Positions 12,406 to 23,972 are shown, counted from the first letter of the stretch. The stretch: 64,000 nt of DNA from Symsagittifera roscoffensis (GCF_963678635.1 NC_087066.1:33857301-33921300), one strand, 5' to 3'. Notes: generated by a model from the sequence alone, not told the origin. Program-made: numbers and translations.

Positions 12406-13503
12406 CTCTGCTCACTCTTCTACTACTGAGGTTCTTTAATTCCATATTTCAACGACAAAGAAAACATAATAATTATTTCCTTAATACATTCTTTAATAAA
12501 TTATCATCCGAAATTACATTTCAAAGCTATTCTTAAACCTTTTTTGTAAACCTTGCGCGGCTTGTTTTACAAAACGATTACCTAAAACCAAAAAAAAACA
12601 GAAAAGTTTTAATCATTCATTCTTTTTCGGCTAGTATGAATCACATTTTATCATTCTCCTTTGCTGATATAGCGCTGATGCAAAATAATTGAACAAGACT
12701 GACTAATATCAATTGAAATTCACTCTTTTTAGTTTCCCATTTTAAATTGATACATTGAGAAAAATCGATTTGCGGCGGAAAATAGGCCGCTATTGTTGTA
12801 GTAACTCTTCAAAAAGAGTTTGAAAAAAATGTTAAGAGAATCGTTTTTAATTTCAGGCATTTTTAAAACTAAAATTGTTGAACCTTCAACTATTTTTATA
12901 ATCTAATATTTCAGTTTCAACTATTTTTCTGTTCTGAATATTGCCCCCTAACAAGGGTGGGAAGGAATAAGGCGCATGATGTTTTTTGGCTTACATGAGG
13001 GCAAATTACAGAAGCTCAAAAAAGCTCACAAGGGGCAAATTGTAGTATTATTTTAATCGAAATCCAAAAATTGTTATAAAAAGATATTTTAGTACATTTT
13101 AGAATAACTGGTCTGGATATCATCGGTTTTCTAAATCAGAAAAAAATTGAGAGAAGTCTTCCCCAACTAATTGTATATAATCTTAATGTTAAGCCATTAT
13201 TGCATCTTTTTTGTAGTTTTGCTTTATTGACTTTAACATAAAAAGAACTGAAAAAAAAGAGTTGATTTTTTTCGATATTTCGATGTTTTCATTTTTTGTT
13301 TGAAAAGTTTTTTCTTTAATCCGGTGTACAGCAACTTACCTTACTCGAGTGGTTGTTTACAGCATTTCATTGTTGTTGTTGTTTTTAAAAACTGTTCTAC
13401 CTCTGTTGTTTATATTGTTCTATTTTTGGGCTCTGGTAAATTGGGGTATCAGTTTTGGGCAAAAAATAAACCTTGAAAACTATGAGCAACTTTTTTCATT
13501 ATT

Positions 13504-14095
13504 GTTCCGACTTTCGATACGAAAGTAACGGAATATTTGTGCTCGGGGTGGGTTTTTTTTTTCTTCAGACAAATTTCGACTTTTTAACTAGCCATTTTTG
13601 ACGGAAATTTTTTATATCATTCGAAAGCTAATGTTGTCCTGAGCTCAAATTTGAAAAGATATTTCACCTGTGATCATTTTTCGTAAAGTTATGAGTTTTT
13701 CGTAAAGTTTTTCGTAAAGTTTTTCGTAAAGTTATTTAAAGATTGCCATTTTGGCCATTTTGACCAATTTGGGACAATTAACGCGCGATATAGTTCGCGC
13801 TATTAAAGCGTAAGCGGAGAATTAATCCGTCTTAGAAATTGTTCCAAATTGGTTGTAAGAAGCTTATTTGCCATAATTGATTTGTTACAAGGAGCGAAAT
13901 CTATTGTTTTGTACTTTATATGGCGTGTGGGGGGATGATTTTCAAAGAAAAATTTTCAAATTTTAGAAAAAAAATTTTTTTCATTTTATTTTATTTCATT
14001 TAATTTTTTTATGTTGTTTATGTTATTACTGCTCCATAAACGTTGAAAGGCAGTCGGAACTTTCAGGGCTTCGCCCTGATACGAGCAGTCTTGTT
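13504..14095 (+). mobile_element. Helentron-like element, young copy 4, arm-specific insertion
   Basis: The copy has the full family structure: GTTCCGACT tip, hairpin ACTTTCG-ATA-CGAAAGT, central GCGCGA...TCGCGC hairpin, AGTCGGAAC, hairpin CAGGGC-TTC-GCCCTG and CAGTCTTGTT end. The left arm at about 1891-1905 is the empty site: CATTA, nine T, GTATAC (as read on the minus strand). The filled site has TT before the tip and the run of T after the end, so either there is no target duplication or it is only TT. There is a local triplication of TTTTTCGTAAAG within the copy. Confidence 0.75.
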
Positions 14096-14509
14096 TTTTT
14101 TTGTATACAGCTAGTTTTAGTTTGAGGAATTTATGTTTATTGTTTCCAATGTGTCCCTTTTGTCTAGATACTTTAACTCAAACTTGAACACTTTTCAAAA
14201 CTACTATCAATAATCTGGAGGTGTTGTGTCAACTCTGGAGGTATTTTTCTCAGATTTATCCTTGGTTTAGCTCCAAAAACTGGAAAACTACGCTAAAAGT
14301 ACTTCAAACGGTTCGAACAAGAATACCGATTCGCCCGATATTATTCGGACCAACAACTTAACACTATTTTTTTGTTGGTTGAAACAATACTCTCGAAAAC
14401 TTCCCTCAAAAGTTGTTATATGTTCTCTCCAATAAAATGTGAATTATTTGTTGGAATATACAATAAATGTGGTTGAAAAAGTAGTGTTTAGTAGTTAGTG
14501 TTTGAACAG

Positions 14510-14600
14510 GTGTGGGTCCCCGACATGGTAGTGGTGAACAGTCTGTCCAGCTTCGAGTTCATGGGGTCATCCAACTTACCACTCATTGTAGGGTACACAG
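14510..14600 (+). CDS. nAChR exon a: VWVPD loop
   Basis: The acceptor AG is at 14508-14509 and the donor GTAAAT at 14601. It encodes VWVPDMVVVNSLSSFEFMGS through VGYTG and ends in phase 1. Its first 37 bases are duplicated in inverse at the window's left edge. Confidence 0.85.
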
Positions 14601-17600
14601 GTAAATAGATAAACGTCAACAACCAACAGAAAAGACATAGTAAGAAAAAAATAATTGTTCAATTAATGCATAAATAGCTGTTCGGGAAAATTCTTGATTA
14701 TCACAGCACATGGTGGTCCGAGCGAGCTTAAACATATTTGACCTAATTCCTTGCCGTAGGTGGGAATCCTTGCAAGTTCTGGTGTTTATCTCTGATTTAT
14801 TTTACTTGTGCTTACAGCTTTCTGTTTAGAAAAGCGAGTGGCCTACAGTTGTTTACCGTCTGTTTATTTATGCCTGTCTTTTATTAGGCTTCACCTACTA
14901 CTCTGTGCCTGTGATCATGAAGACCAAGTGCCAGGCCACTGTAACCTACTTCCCTTTCGACGAGCAGCTGTGTGAGATCCGCTTCCTCTCATGGACCTAC
15001 CATTCAAGGGTACACAAAATAAGCACACATATGGCACCAAAATAATGCACATGTATATTAGCGAATAAACAAAGTTTTTATTAGAATGGGAATTAAAGGT
15101 TGCATTTTAACGACCAACATGGGTTGTCATTTAAGAATGCTTGTACAAAAATGTGGAAGTGGTACGTAAAAGATTATACGCCATTCTTTCAAGATTTTTT
15201 CTAACTGTTTGACAGGATCTGAAAAATTTCAGGTTACTTTGCAAAATTTCACCAAGATTCAGTGTTTATCTTTCGATGATCTGTGAAAATATGGGACAAT
15301 CGTGAGACGAGTAAAGTACGCGAATCTATATTTTAAAGAAGTACTCTAAAATATTCACAAAGCTACAAATGGGCTTCACTTTATAAGATTGGTCTTAAGC
15401 CATAGCCAAATCCATCTCAAAAACGTTCCAAAACGCATTTCGGATAAATTAATAAAGCTACAAAACTTCAGAATTTGTTTTTACAAAAAAAAAACATATT
15501 TTCTCTTGAAAAGTACCGGAGATGAGTAAAACTTACGCAACGTGAAAACAACACGTGAAATGGTAGTTGTTATATTTGCACAGATGGTAAATGTGACTCT
15601 GGCTAGCTACACGAATGGCCTGGAGGGCCACATAGGGAACATAGAGTGGAAGATCACAAACATCAGCTCCTCCATTGTGAATGAACACGACGTGTCCAAC
15701 CACCCCCTCTATGAGGGAGAGACCATCAGATACCCATACATCCGATATAGGTGTGTGTGCTCTAAAGTGAATCAAATTGAAATCCAGGTCACTAAAAGCA
15801 TATCAACTTCAGGTTGGTGCTTAGAAAAATTGGCCAGCTTTAAATTAAAGCTCGTGTTTCATGAGTCACGTTCGCTTTGATAGCGAGATAGTTTAAAGAG
15901 AGTGTTGATAGAATTTTGATTTTCCAATAGTGTTAGGAACTTATATTTACGGGATGTTTTTCTTCAGACCGGAATAAAAAAAATTATATAATTTTTTATT
16001 GCATTGAAAAGTGTTAGATCATATTTATTACCATATTTATTATTAAGCTCATCATGGTAATCATACTGAGCATGATTAGTATGATGAGCTTAAAATCAGT
16101 ACGTTTTTTATATCAGATAAATTTGGTCAAGAACAGCCAGACTCCACTTATTGTTGTGTTGTGTTTTCCAGTTAGTCTTCTCACTAAAGTCATCAAAATT
16201 TTATTAGTAACTTTTGAGTGAAATGAATCATACTCTTTCATGTTTAAGACCAGTAGCCAAAGCATATTTTGTAAGCTTTGATTTTAAGTCAAACAATTAC
16301 TTGAATCAACTTAAATGGCGGTCGGAACAGTCAGAAAGAATATTCGTTGCAAGAGCAGTCATGTTTTCTGCTTGAATTAATCGCACTTTCTAAATCTGTC
16401 ATTTTGGACCTTATGTAACCATTTTATGCCTGCTGTGTAGGATCCACCTGAGTCGTAAGCCGGATTTCTACGTCAACAGTCTCATCACGCCCTCCCTCCT
16501 CCTGAGCTGGCTGGGATCCATCATATTCCTACTCCCGTCAGACTGTGGGGAAAAACTGGGCTTCTCAGTTACCCTCTTCTTAGGTACGTAGTAGGGGTCA
16601 CATTGTGACGTCAAAAGGAGTGGAAGAACCGTAAGATATATAAAAACATCAAAAGAATCCTTTTTTACAACAACTATACAACAAATAATCACATCGTGTT
16701 TTCTATCCCCAGCTATGGCAAAGATGGTGTGTGAGGATGAGCTCTCAATTGACCTCTAGCTTCAGGTCTACCACAGTCTGACCGACTTCGGCTGCAATAG
16801 TGGTACCACGTGAAGTTTTAGAATCAAAAAGGGCCATGAGTCGCAAGAAATAGCTTCGCTTAACAAAATAAACATGAGTGTGGAATGTGGGGTAATAATA
16901 CATACAGACTATGCTTTTCATAGATATTCTGCGAGTTGCACAGAAACATCCATTATTGTTTCGACTTTCGATACGAAAGTAACGGAATATTTGTGCTCGG
17001 GGTGGGTTTTTTTTTCTTCAGACAAATTTCGACTTTTTAACTAGCCATTATTGACGGAATTTTTTTTACATCATTCGAAAGGTATTGTTGTCCTGAGCTC
17101 AAACTTGAAAAGATATTTCACCTGTGATCTTTTTTCGTAAAGTTATGAGGGTTTAAAGATTGCCATTTTGACCAATTTGGGACAATTAAAGCGCGATATA
17201 ATTCGCGCTATTAACGCGTAAGCGGAGATTTAATCCGTCGTAGAAATCGTTCCAAATTGGTTAAAAGAAGCTTATATGCCACAATTGATTTGTTAATAGG
17301 CGCAAAATCTATCACTTTGTACTTGATATGACGTGTGGGGGGATGTTTTTACATAAAATCTCAAATTTTTTCAAATTTTTTTTAAAAGTTTTTTTTATTA
17401 CATTGAAAGTTCCGACTGCTCCATAGACATTGAAAGGCAGTCGGAACTTTCAGGGCTTGGCCCTGATACGAGCAGTGTAGTTTGATTTTAAAATGTGAAC
17501 TGATCTAGCTTTCAGTTATGATATTTTGTAGCTTTATACGTGAACCAAGTGGTGGTGTCTGACTTCCTGCCGCCCTCGGCCGACTCTTTTCCTCTGCTGG

Positions 17601-20600
17601 CCAGATTCTACACCACCATCACCCTCATCATGGGACTGAGCATCATACTCACTGTCGTCTCACTCACTGTACACTTCAGAGTCGAGCCCAAACTAGTCCC
17701 ACTCAAAGGTCAGGCAAAAAGCAGCCAAATTTAACAGGTCAAAATAGAGCAGTAAACAAATTTGAATTTTTTGGGCTCAATTTAAATTTTGCTAAATTCA
17801 TGCAAGTCTGGCATTATTTTGCAAGAGTTTGGCAAAATTTGCATTCCAAGCGCACTGGCGAAGCAACTACAAATGGAAGACCAAATTTCATTAAAATGTA
17901 ATGCTCGCGGTTGCTTTACCAAGGAGTACTGCATTAAATTATAATAAAAAACCATAGAAAAAAAATTATATTATCCATTGATTGCTAATTAAATAAATGC
18001 ACTGCAGTACTCAATTCACAAAGGATGACTGGAGTTGAATTTAAAAAACATACACCAAGTCTTAAAAAAGACATTCCATAATATTTGATTCGAATGTTTT
18101 GAAGATAAAACCTATTTAAACAAGAATTGCTCTGCAAGTAGAAATGAAAAATACCACTTCGTTGATTAGAAAAAGAAAACGAATCATTTCCCCCATTTAC
18201 TTGAAATTTGTACAACTTTTGTGCGTCTTGTGATGAAAGGCAATAAAACGAGGATCTTATACACTAAACGCCCAAAATCAGTATTGCAAGATCCTGAGCG
18301 GCCGACAAACCAATCAAATTCATATAACATGGTCCGGCATTTCATTTAAAAGTTCAAGAAGACGATTTTATGAGCCAAAATGACGAAAATTTTAAATCTT
18401 TTGTTCAGTTAAAGCCATTTAAATAAAATTTTTGTACTCGGTCAAATTTCACAAGTTACCTGAACGTAACTTGATTTTTCTCCATTTTTCTTCACAGTTC
18501 CATATTTTTGCCCATAAGTTCGACTAATATTTTTTTTCGACAAGAACTGTTGATTGAAATATTTGACCGCACTGCGAGAAATTGATTGGTTTAAATAAGC
18601 CAATCAGATTCGACAGTAAAAATACAGTTCATTATACAAGAATAATGAGTTTGGGCCGTCCTTGGTATCAAAAAATAAAAAAAATTATAAAACCCGTCAT
18701 AAATAATGTTTGATTTTTTTGTTCATACCCGCACCGGATTTCCATGGATAAAAATCGATTATATTGAATTTTTGTGGTCTGTTTCAATAAATTTTGATAA
18801 TAATCGATTATAATAAATTAAAAATGGATTATAATGAAACTATTTTTCTAATCAATAAAATCCGAATATAATCGATTATAATCGATTATTTTTGAAAGAA
18901 AAGGAAACTTGTTTTCGAGGCAAAGTAATCCATTATAATCAATTATAATCGATTGTAATGGATTTTTTCGAGAGGTTAGTCATGAAGTATACAACTTTTT
19001 TTTCAAAATTATCGCATTTCCTGTTTAGTGCAGTTGCTACGTATTAGGTTCTTAAGCTTCATAAAATGTTGCATTTCACTTTTCAAACTTTATAATTTAG
19101 TCTTATATACCCCGTTTACCCCTTCCTCCGTTTTCCTCCCTTTTTACACTCCCCCCGCCCACCGTTTACCCCACCCCCATCCACCTCCCTGCCAGTTTAG
19201 CACAACCACCATTCGCATTCGCCCCCTTTATGGGGGTTTATTTGTTGGTAGACTTCAAAGGAGGAGCCCCCCTCCGGTTTACCCCCCCCCCCGTTTTCCC
19301 AGTTTACCCCCTCCCCCCACCCAGATTGGAGCAAAGTGGGGGGGGGGGGTTAATTCGAGTAGGTTTAGATTGCGAGTAGGCCGCGAGTAACGCAGAAATG
19401 TTGCAACTTTTGCAAATAATTTTGCAAAAAGGTATAGATTATAATCCGTTATAATCAATTATGAGGGATATTAAATGGATTGTGTTTTTACGAAAATAAT
19501 CGATTATAATGACAATATAATCGAATACGTGGTCTAAATTTGCCACAATAATGGATTATAATGACAACATTTTAGACAACATTTTTCCATTATAATCGAT
19601 TATTATCCATGGAACTCCGGTGCGGGTATGTCAAATATGATTTTTTTTCATGACGTAAACTTTCGTTTTAGTGTCTAATGCTCTAAATGGCTCCAAATTA
19701 AAATTGATTTAAATTCGAGAAACGCGGTCAGGCATTTTAATTGATATTTCCAGCAGACAAAAACATTTGACCAAGTTAACAAAAACAAATAACCGAGGCA
19801 AAATCAAATCAATTCACTGGTGAAACGTTGCCCCGGCAAGAAAATTTTAGTGAAATAGTTTCAACGAAACAAAAAATCTGTATTTTTGGTCATTTCGGCC
19901 AATAATTTTATCATCTTGAATTTTTAAATTAAAAGCCGGATCAATTTGTTTGAATTTGATTGGTTTGTTAGCCGAACTGATTCAACCACATTAATTTCAA
20001 TTCAAGATGTTAAAATATTGTTTTTGGGACGTTTCATACATTAAACCTGGACTCGCTAAATGAAGCTTCATGAATTGGTTTTAACGGCTTAATTAAAAGC
20101 TTTAATGTTCATTTAACACCTACAATAGTCAAAATTATAACTACAAATGCACTGAACAAAATTTATCTCGACTTAGAAAAAATTATTTGAATGTTTTTTA
20201 TATTGTTCGAATCAGGACTGAAAGATGATAAATCACTCGGCTCATTCGGGTAATGATTTGTGGTAACTGATACTGGTGAAAAAAAAACTTGAAAAAATTA
20301 AAACATCAGAAAACAAATTTTCTCCCACTTTCAGTGGTCGTTTCAATAATAATTTTTTCTCAGGTTTTATTTCAAATAATTTCTAATGATTTTGAAGGGA
20401 AAACAAGGAGCCTAGCATTCAATTCTAAGAAATAAAATTCGCTAAAATGCGTTCGATAATCAATCATTGACTTACAAAATATTTTGGGCCTTATATATAA
20501 CTTTATCTATATTCTAGGTTCTTTATTGGCCGGAATATTGAAACATCTGGAAAACCTTGGTTCCTGTTCCCTTCTTGCAACCGTGAACTCATTCTTTAAA

Positions 20601-21475
20601 CTATTTCAAAGATCAAAAAACAACAGTCCGAAAGCAAGTGAAAAAACAAACAGCTCCGGAATTGCAAACTCATCGTCCAAATTTGGTCTCATAAGGGACA
20701 CTTCTTTAATACATAGCAATAATCATTCGAGAGTCTCGTCAGTGCATAATGGTTATACCTGTACTAACCGGCCAGTTGACTTCGTTTATAACTCGGCATG
20801 TGCCGATCCGATTCCGAATACAGCCAGTCAAATTTTGGATCCCGAAAGCGGGGATGAGTTGCTGAATGCTTCTTACGGGAGGCGGGGAGATGCTATAGGG
20901 CACCCGGAAGTAGACAGACAGAGAAGGGTTGCGCACCCAGAGGAGAGTCAGTTTGAGCTTCCGCAGGATATTGCGAATACTCTGGAGCAGATCAAATCGA
21001 GCTTGAGCATCATGGCCAAATGTTAGTTGGAAATATGTTTTTTTTGCAGTGCGGAAATTGAGTTCAAACTGGTGAATATATGCGTTGATGCAAAAAGGGA
21101 AATCAATCATACTTAGCCCTGCATTTTTAACAATATCATTGAAAGATTTAAAGAAATTTAAGTTACTGTTTTTGAAATCTTGAGCATTCTTTGCTTCATC
21201 TACGCCAGAGACGTGGGTTTCGTAGCGGATTAAAAAATAAAATATGTTTTAAATTTTTAGACTGGAGCACAAGATCTGAAGAGGGTGCAGGGGGGTGTAA
21301 AAGTGGGAGTTCGAGAGGGGGAGGCAGAAGGAGGTTCGCATCTGCTTCGGGTGACGTGGACAAACGGAGGTGGGTGCTGGTAGCAGCTGGGATGGACACA
21401 GTCTTCTTTTTCATCTACATTCTCATCCTGACCGCTGTCACTTTATTCTTCGCCTGGAAATCTATCATGAAGTAA
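14510..21475 (+). CDS. Nicotinic acetylcholine receptor-like subunit, 5' exons missing
   Basis: Seven exons (14510-14600, 14888-15009, 15584-15750, 16441-16583, 17532-17708, 20518-21021, 21261-21475) join in frame to 1,419 bases, giving 472 residues and a TAA stop; every intron is GT-AG. In order the protein shows the VWVPD loop, a 13-residue Cys-loop with YFPFDEQLC, the ligand-binding strands, M1, M2 beginning GEKLGF, M3, a ~180-residue cytoplasmic loop and C-terminal M4. The family forms pentameric cation channels in the plasma membrane. The acidic residue before the M2 lysine and the leucine at 9' fit cation selectivity. The paired cysteines of alpha subunits are absent, so this looks like a non-alpha subunit. 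The signal peptide and first ~100 residues are not found. Exons are visibly more GC-rich than the introns. Confidence 0.9.
14888..15009 (+). CDS. nAChR exon b: Cys-loop
   Basis: It encodes FTYYSVPVIMKTKC, then QATVTYFPFDEQLC and IRFLSWTYHSR. The two cysteines are separated by exactly 13 residues, the signature of the family. The donor is GTACAC and the exon ends in phase 0. Confidence 0.92.
15584..15750 (+). CDS. nAChR exon c: loop F to pre-M1
   Basis: It runs from MVNVTLASYTNGLEGHIGN to YPYIRYR with acceptor CAG at 15581-15583 and donor GTGTGT, ending in phase 2. The loop C region reads HPLYEGETIRYPY with no vicinal cysteine pair. Confidence 0.88.
16313..16372 (+). mobile_element. Helentron-like 3' end remnant
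   Basis: GGCGGTCGGAACAGTCAG followed by GAGCAGTCATGTT resembles the family's 3' terminus with a ruined hairpin. It lies in the intron before exon d. Confidence 0.4.
16441..16583 (+). CDS. nAChR exon d: M1 and start of M2
   Basis: It encodes IHLSRKPDFYVNSLITPS, the hydrophobic M1 helix, then CGEKLGFSVTLFL, the cytoplasmic half of pore helix M2. The donor is GTACGT in phase 1. Confidence 0.9.
16711..16790 (+). pseudogene. Possible decayed alternative M2 exon
   Basis: After an acceptor-like CCCCAG the phase that follows exon d reads AMAKMVCEDELSIDL and then a TAG stop, followed by LQVYHSLTD. It sits between exon d and the functional exon e, and its DELSIDL...LQVYHS weakly mirrors SDFLPPSADS...LARFYT of exon e. 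A duplicated, now broken mutually exclusive exon is possible; chance resemblance is the alternative. Confidence 0.3.
16958..17483 (+). mobile_element. Helentron-like element inside receptor intron
   Basis: Nearly full-length family member starting GTTTCGACTTTCGATACG and ending GGGCTTGGCCCTGATACGAGCAGTG. It lies 48 bp upstream of the acceptor of exon e, in sense orientation. Loss of the CTTGTT tip suggests some age. Confidence 0.75.
17532..17708 (+). CDS. nAChR exon e: rest of M2 and M3
   Basis: It encodes LYVNQVVVSDFLPPSADS, then LARFYTTITLIMGLSIIL (M3) and VHFRVEPKLVPLK. The SDFLPPSADSFPLLARFY stretch is the conserved M2-M3 linker. The donor is GTCAGG in phase 1. Confidence 0.9.
18728..19626. 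mobile_element. Transposon with CCCGCACCGG inverted repeats and TA target
   Basis: The termini CCCGCACCGGATTTCCATGG and its inverse form ~36-bp inverted repeats with two or three mismatches, flanked by TA on both sides. A TA target is typical of Tc1/mariner-type elements. The interior holds AATCGATTATAATGG arrays and a C-rich tract, and no transposase. Confidence 0.7.
19095..19345. repeat. C-rich low-complexity tract
   Basis: Runs such as TTTACCCCxxCC and CCCCCCCCCGTTTTCCC alternate within the nested TA element. The 120-codon ORF here is a by-product. Confidence 0.8.
20518..21021 (+). CDS. nAChR exon f: M3-M4 cytoplasmic loop
   Basis: It encodes GSLLAGILKHLENLGSC through a polar serine/asparagine-rich stretch to LPQDIANTLEQIKSSLSIMA, which corresponds to the amphipathic MA helix. 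The acceptor is CTAG and the donor GTTAGT, phase 1. A short extra exon between e and f cannot be excluded because the loop is poorly conserved. Confidence 0.8.
21261..21475 (+). CDS. nAChR exon g: M4 and stop
   Basis: It encodes YWSTRSEEGAGG, a glycine/arginine-rich insert, then DKRRWVLVAAGMDTVFFFIY and ILILTAVTLFFAWKSIMK before TAA. The hydrophobic helix is M4. Confidence 0.88.
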
Positions 21476-21614
21476 ACGCAAACAATTAGCGAACAAAAGA
21501 AAACAAGACAAGTTGTGACAGACGGGCAAATTTTTGAGCAAAAAAGACAGAAATTTGAAACAAAAATGACGCGTTGCTTTTGCGCTTTTCAACATGTATA
21601 TTGAACATTTTTGC

Positions 21615-21620
21615 AATAAA
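21615..21620 (+). terminator. Polyadenylation signal AATAAA
   Basis: The hexamer lies 140 bases after the receptor stop codon, the first match downstream. Confidence 0.6.
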
Positions 21621-21639
21621 TATTTTTATGGAATGATGA

Positions 21640-22836
21640 AATAGTAGAGATAGTTAAGATTAATTAAACGGAGATGGGATTTATACTTTTGCTATTGTTC
21701 TAAATATTTTAAGCTCATTTACATGATTTTGATCCTTTTTTGCAAGCAACCAAATAACTGGAATGAACGGAAAGTCAATAAACCGTGTGGTAAATAGCAC
21801 ATAGTCTTTCGACCAGTGTTATCTAAACAAGCAAAGATACAAGAAATAAAAATTTCAAAAAATTTCAAAAAGTGACTACTGCAAGGAAGTGAGAATTTCA
21901 ATCTGCGAATGAAAAATTAGACCGAATCACAAGTGAAAAAGCTTTAAAATAACCCCAGATAGTTGCAAAACGACGCAAAAAAATTAGTTTTTTGAAATTT
22001 ATAATTCGTGAAACATTCATTGTCTTAAAAACTAAGTTTTTCAACATTTTTTTCGGAATATTTCATAGCAATTCGACTTACGACTGAAAGGATCTCAATA
22101 TAGTGTATCATCTAACGCGCGCAAAAAAAAACAACCACGACGTTCCTGCACATCTTCAGTTGTCTGTAAAACTCGGGTCAAGTTTCATATAATTTTTATT
22201 GTTCCGATGATTTGAAAAATGGGGAGAAACTTTGTTTTCGGATGTGCTTTAGTTTATTTTTTCTTTTTGTTTTCCGCGAAAAATCAGATACCTCAAAGAT
22301 TCATCGGACTGGGTTCAGTAATATATCAAACTACAGCCCTTTCAATCGTGATTCGAACCATTTTGAAAATTTCCGAAAAACATTCCAGTGTCGAGAGAAA
22401 CCATTTTGAAACTATTGGTTTTTCGACTTATTTCGAGCGAATTAAGATAGCGACCAGGCTTACTTCAGCTGATTTATGTCTAATCTAAGTTCCAACATTT
22501 CAGTTTAATGAAGTAAAGATAGTTTTTGGAGTTTTTTGCTCATTTTAGGAAACAAAAAAATCAGAAAAGCTGAAAAATTTCATGCAAAAAAATTTGAATT
22601 GAAGAAAAAAACAATGTCGAATTTTTTAAAATTTTTAATTTGACTGTTTTGCTTTTCTGGTCATTTTGGCCTAATGTTTATTGTTCTATGACTGTTAATA
22701 AAGCCTAAATTATAGTATTACATGAGATTCTTTTATCACACTATGCAGAAAAAACTACACTGATTTTTAAAAATATATGTAGATAATTTTTGCAGTTATT
22801 TAAAGAATATATTATGTGCGTTTTGTTTCTATTTTT
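21640..22836. other. Non-coding stretch downstream of receptor
   Basis: Only short overlapping ORFs without family resemblance; no repeat recognised. Confidence 0.45.
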
Positions 22837-23375
22837 GTTCCGACTTTCGATACGAAAGTAACGGAATATTTGTGCTCGGGGTGGGTTTTTTTTTCTTCAG
22901 ACAAATTTCGACTTTTTAACTAGCCATTTTTGACGGAATTTTTTTATATCATTCGAAAGCCATTGTTGTCCTGAGCTTAAATTTGAAAAGATATTTCACC
23001 TGTGATCATTTCTCGTAAAATTATGAGGGTTTAAAGATTACATATTTGGCCATTTTGACCAATTTGGGACAATAAACGCGCGATATAATTCGCGCTTTTA
23101 TTGCGTAAGCGGAGATTTAATCCGTCTTATAAATCGTTCCAAATTGGTTGAAAGAAGCCTATTTGCCATAATTGATTTGTTACAAGGAGCGAAATCTATC
23201 CTTTTGTACTTTATATGGCGTGTGGGGGGGATGATTTTCATAAAAAAAATTCACATTTTAGAAAAAAAATTCTTTTATTTTATTTCATTGAATTTTTTAA
23301 TGTTAGTACTGCTTCATAAACCTTAAAAGGCAGTCGGAACATTCAGGGCTTCACCCTGATACGACCTGTATTGTT
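22837..23375 (+). mobile_element. Helentron-like element, first unit of composite pair
   Basis: Full-length, from GTTCCGACTTTCGATACG to CACCCTGATACGACCTGTATTGTT. The unusual end ACCTGTATTG is shared only with the copy ending at 56944. Confidence 0.8.
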
Positions 23376-23444
23376 TTGTTTTACACTTCACTATATTGAT
23401 GCAAAGATTTTCGCACAGTAATTGAAGTTTTCTTTCTTCTTGTT
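23376..23444 (+). repeat. 69-bp spacer between paired elements, duplicated at 56875-56943
   Basis: The spacer containing CACTTCACTATATTGATGC recurs almost unchanged, inverted, between the two elements at 56508-57476. Confidence 0.85.
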
Positions 23445-23972
23445 GTTCCGACTTTCGATACAAAAGTAACGGAATATTTGTGCTCGGGGTGGGTTTTTTT
23501 TTTCTTCAGACAAATTTCGACTTTTTAACTAGCCATTTTTGACGGAATTTTTTATATCATTCAAAAGGTATTGTTGTCCTGAGCTTAAATTTGAAAAGAT
23601 ATTTCACCTGTGATCATTTTTGTAAAGTTATGAAGGTTTAAAGATTGCCATTTTGGCCATTTTGACCAAATTGGGACAATTAACGCGCGATATAATTCGC
23701 GCTATTAACGCGTAAGCGGAAATTTAATCCGTCTTATAAATCGTTCCAAATTGTTTGAACGAAGCCTATTTGGCATAATTGGTTTGTTACAAGGAACGAA
23801 ATCTATCTTGTTGTATTTTATATGGCGTTTGTATTCATAAAAAATTTCAAAAAAAATGATTTTCGCTTTATTTTATTTCATTTAATTTTTTAAATGTTTT
23901 TACTGCTGCTCCATAAACCTTAAAAGGCAGTCGGAACATTCAGGGCTTCGCCCTGATACGAGCAGTCTTGTT
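23445..23972 (+). mobile_element. Helentron-like element, second unit of composite pair
   Basis: Starts GTTCCGACTTTCGATACAAAAG, a variant shared with 56874, and ends GCCCTGATACGAGCAGTCTTGTT. Confidence 0.8.

Larger units (their letters stand above)
10339..14546. repeat. Right arm of large inverted repeat
   Basis: This is the reverse complement of 1-5690 with the CCCTAG element (162-1609) and copy 2 (4826-5309) missing and the Helentron-like element 13504-14095 added. The arm runs into the receptor exon at 14510 without a break, so exon and arm were duplicated together. Confidence 0.85.
18300..19974. mobile_element. Transposon with ~130-bp inverted termini, disrupted by nested element
   Basis: 18300-18430 and 19840-19974 are diverged inverted copies sharing GACAAACCAATCAAATTC and (A)GTCCGGC-like blocks. 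The 899-bp element at 18728-19626 sits inside. There is no coding sequence. It occupies the large intron between exons e and f. Confidence 0.5.

Noticed and set aside
19028-19390. 120-aa proline-rich ORF
   Set aside because: It is the C-rich low-complexity interior of a transposon.
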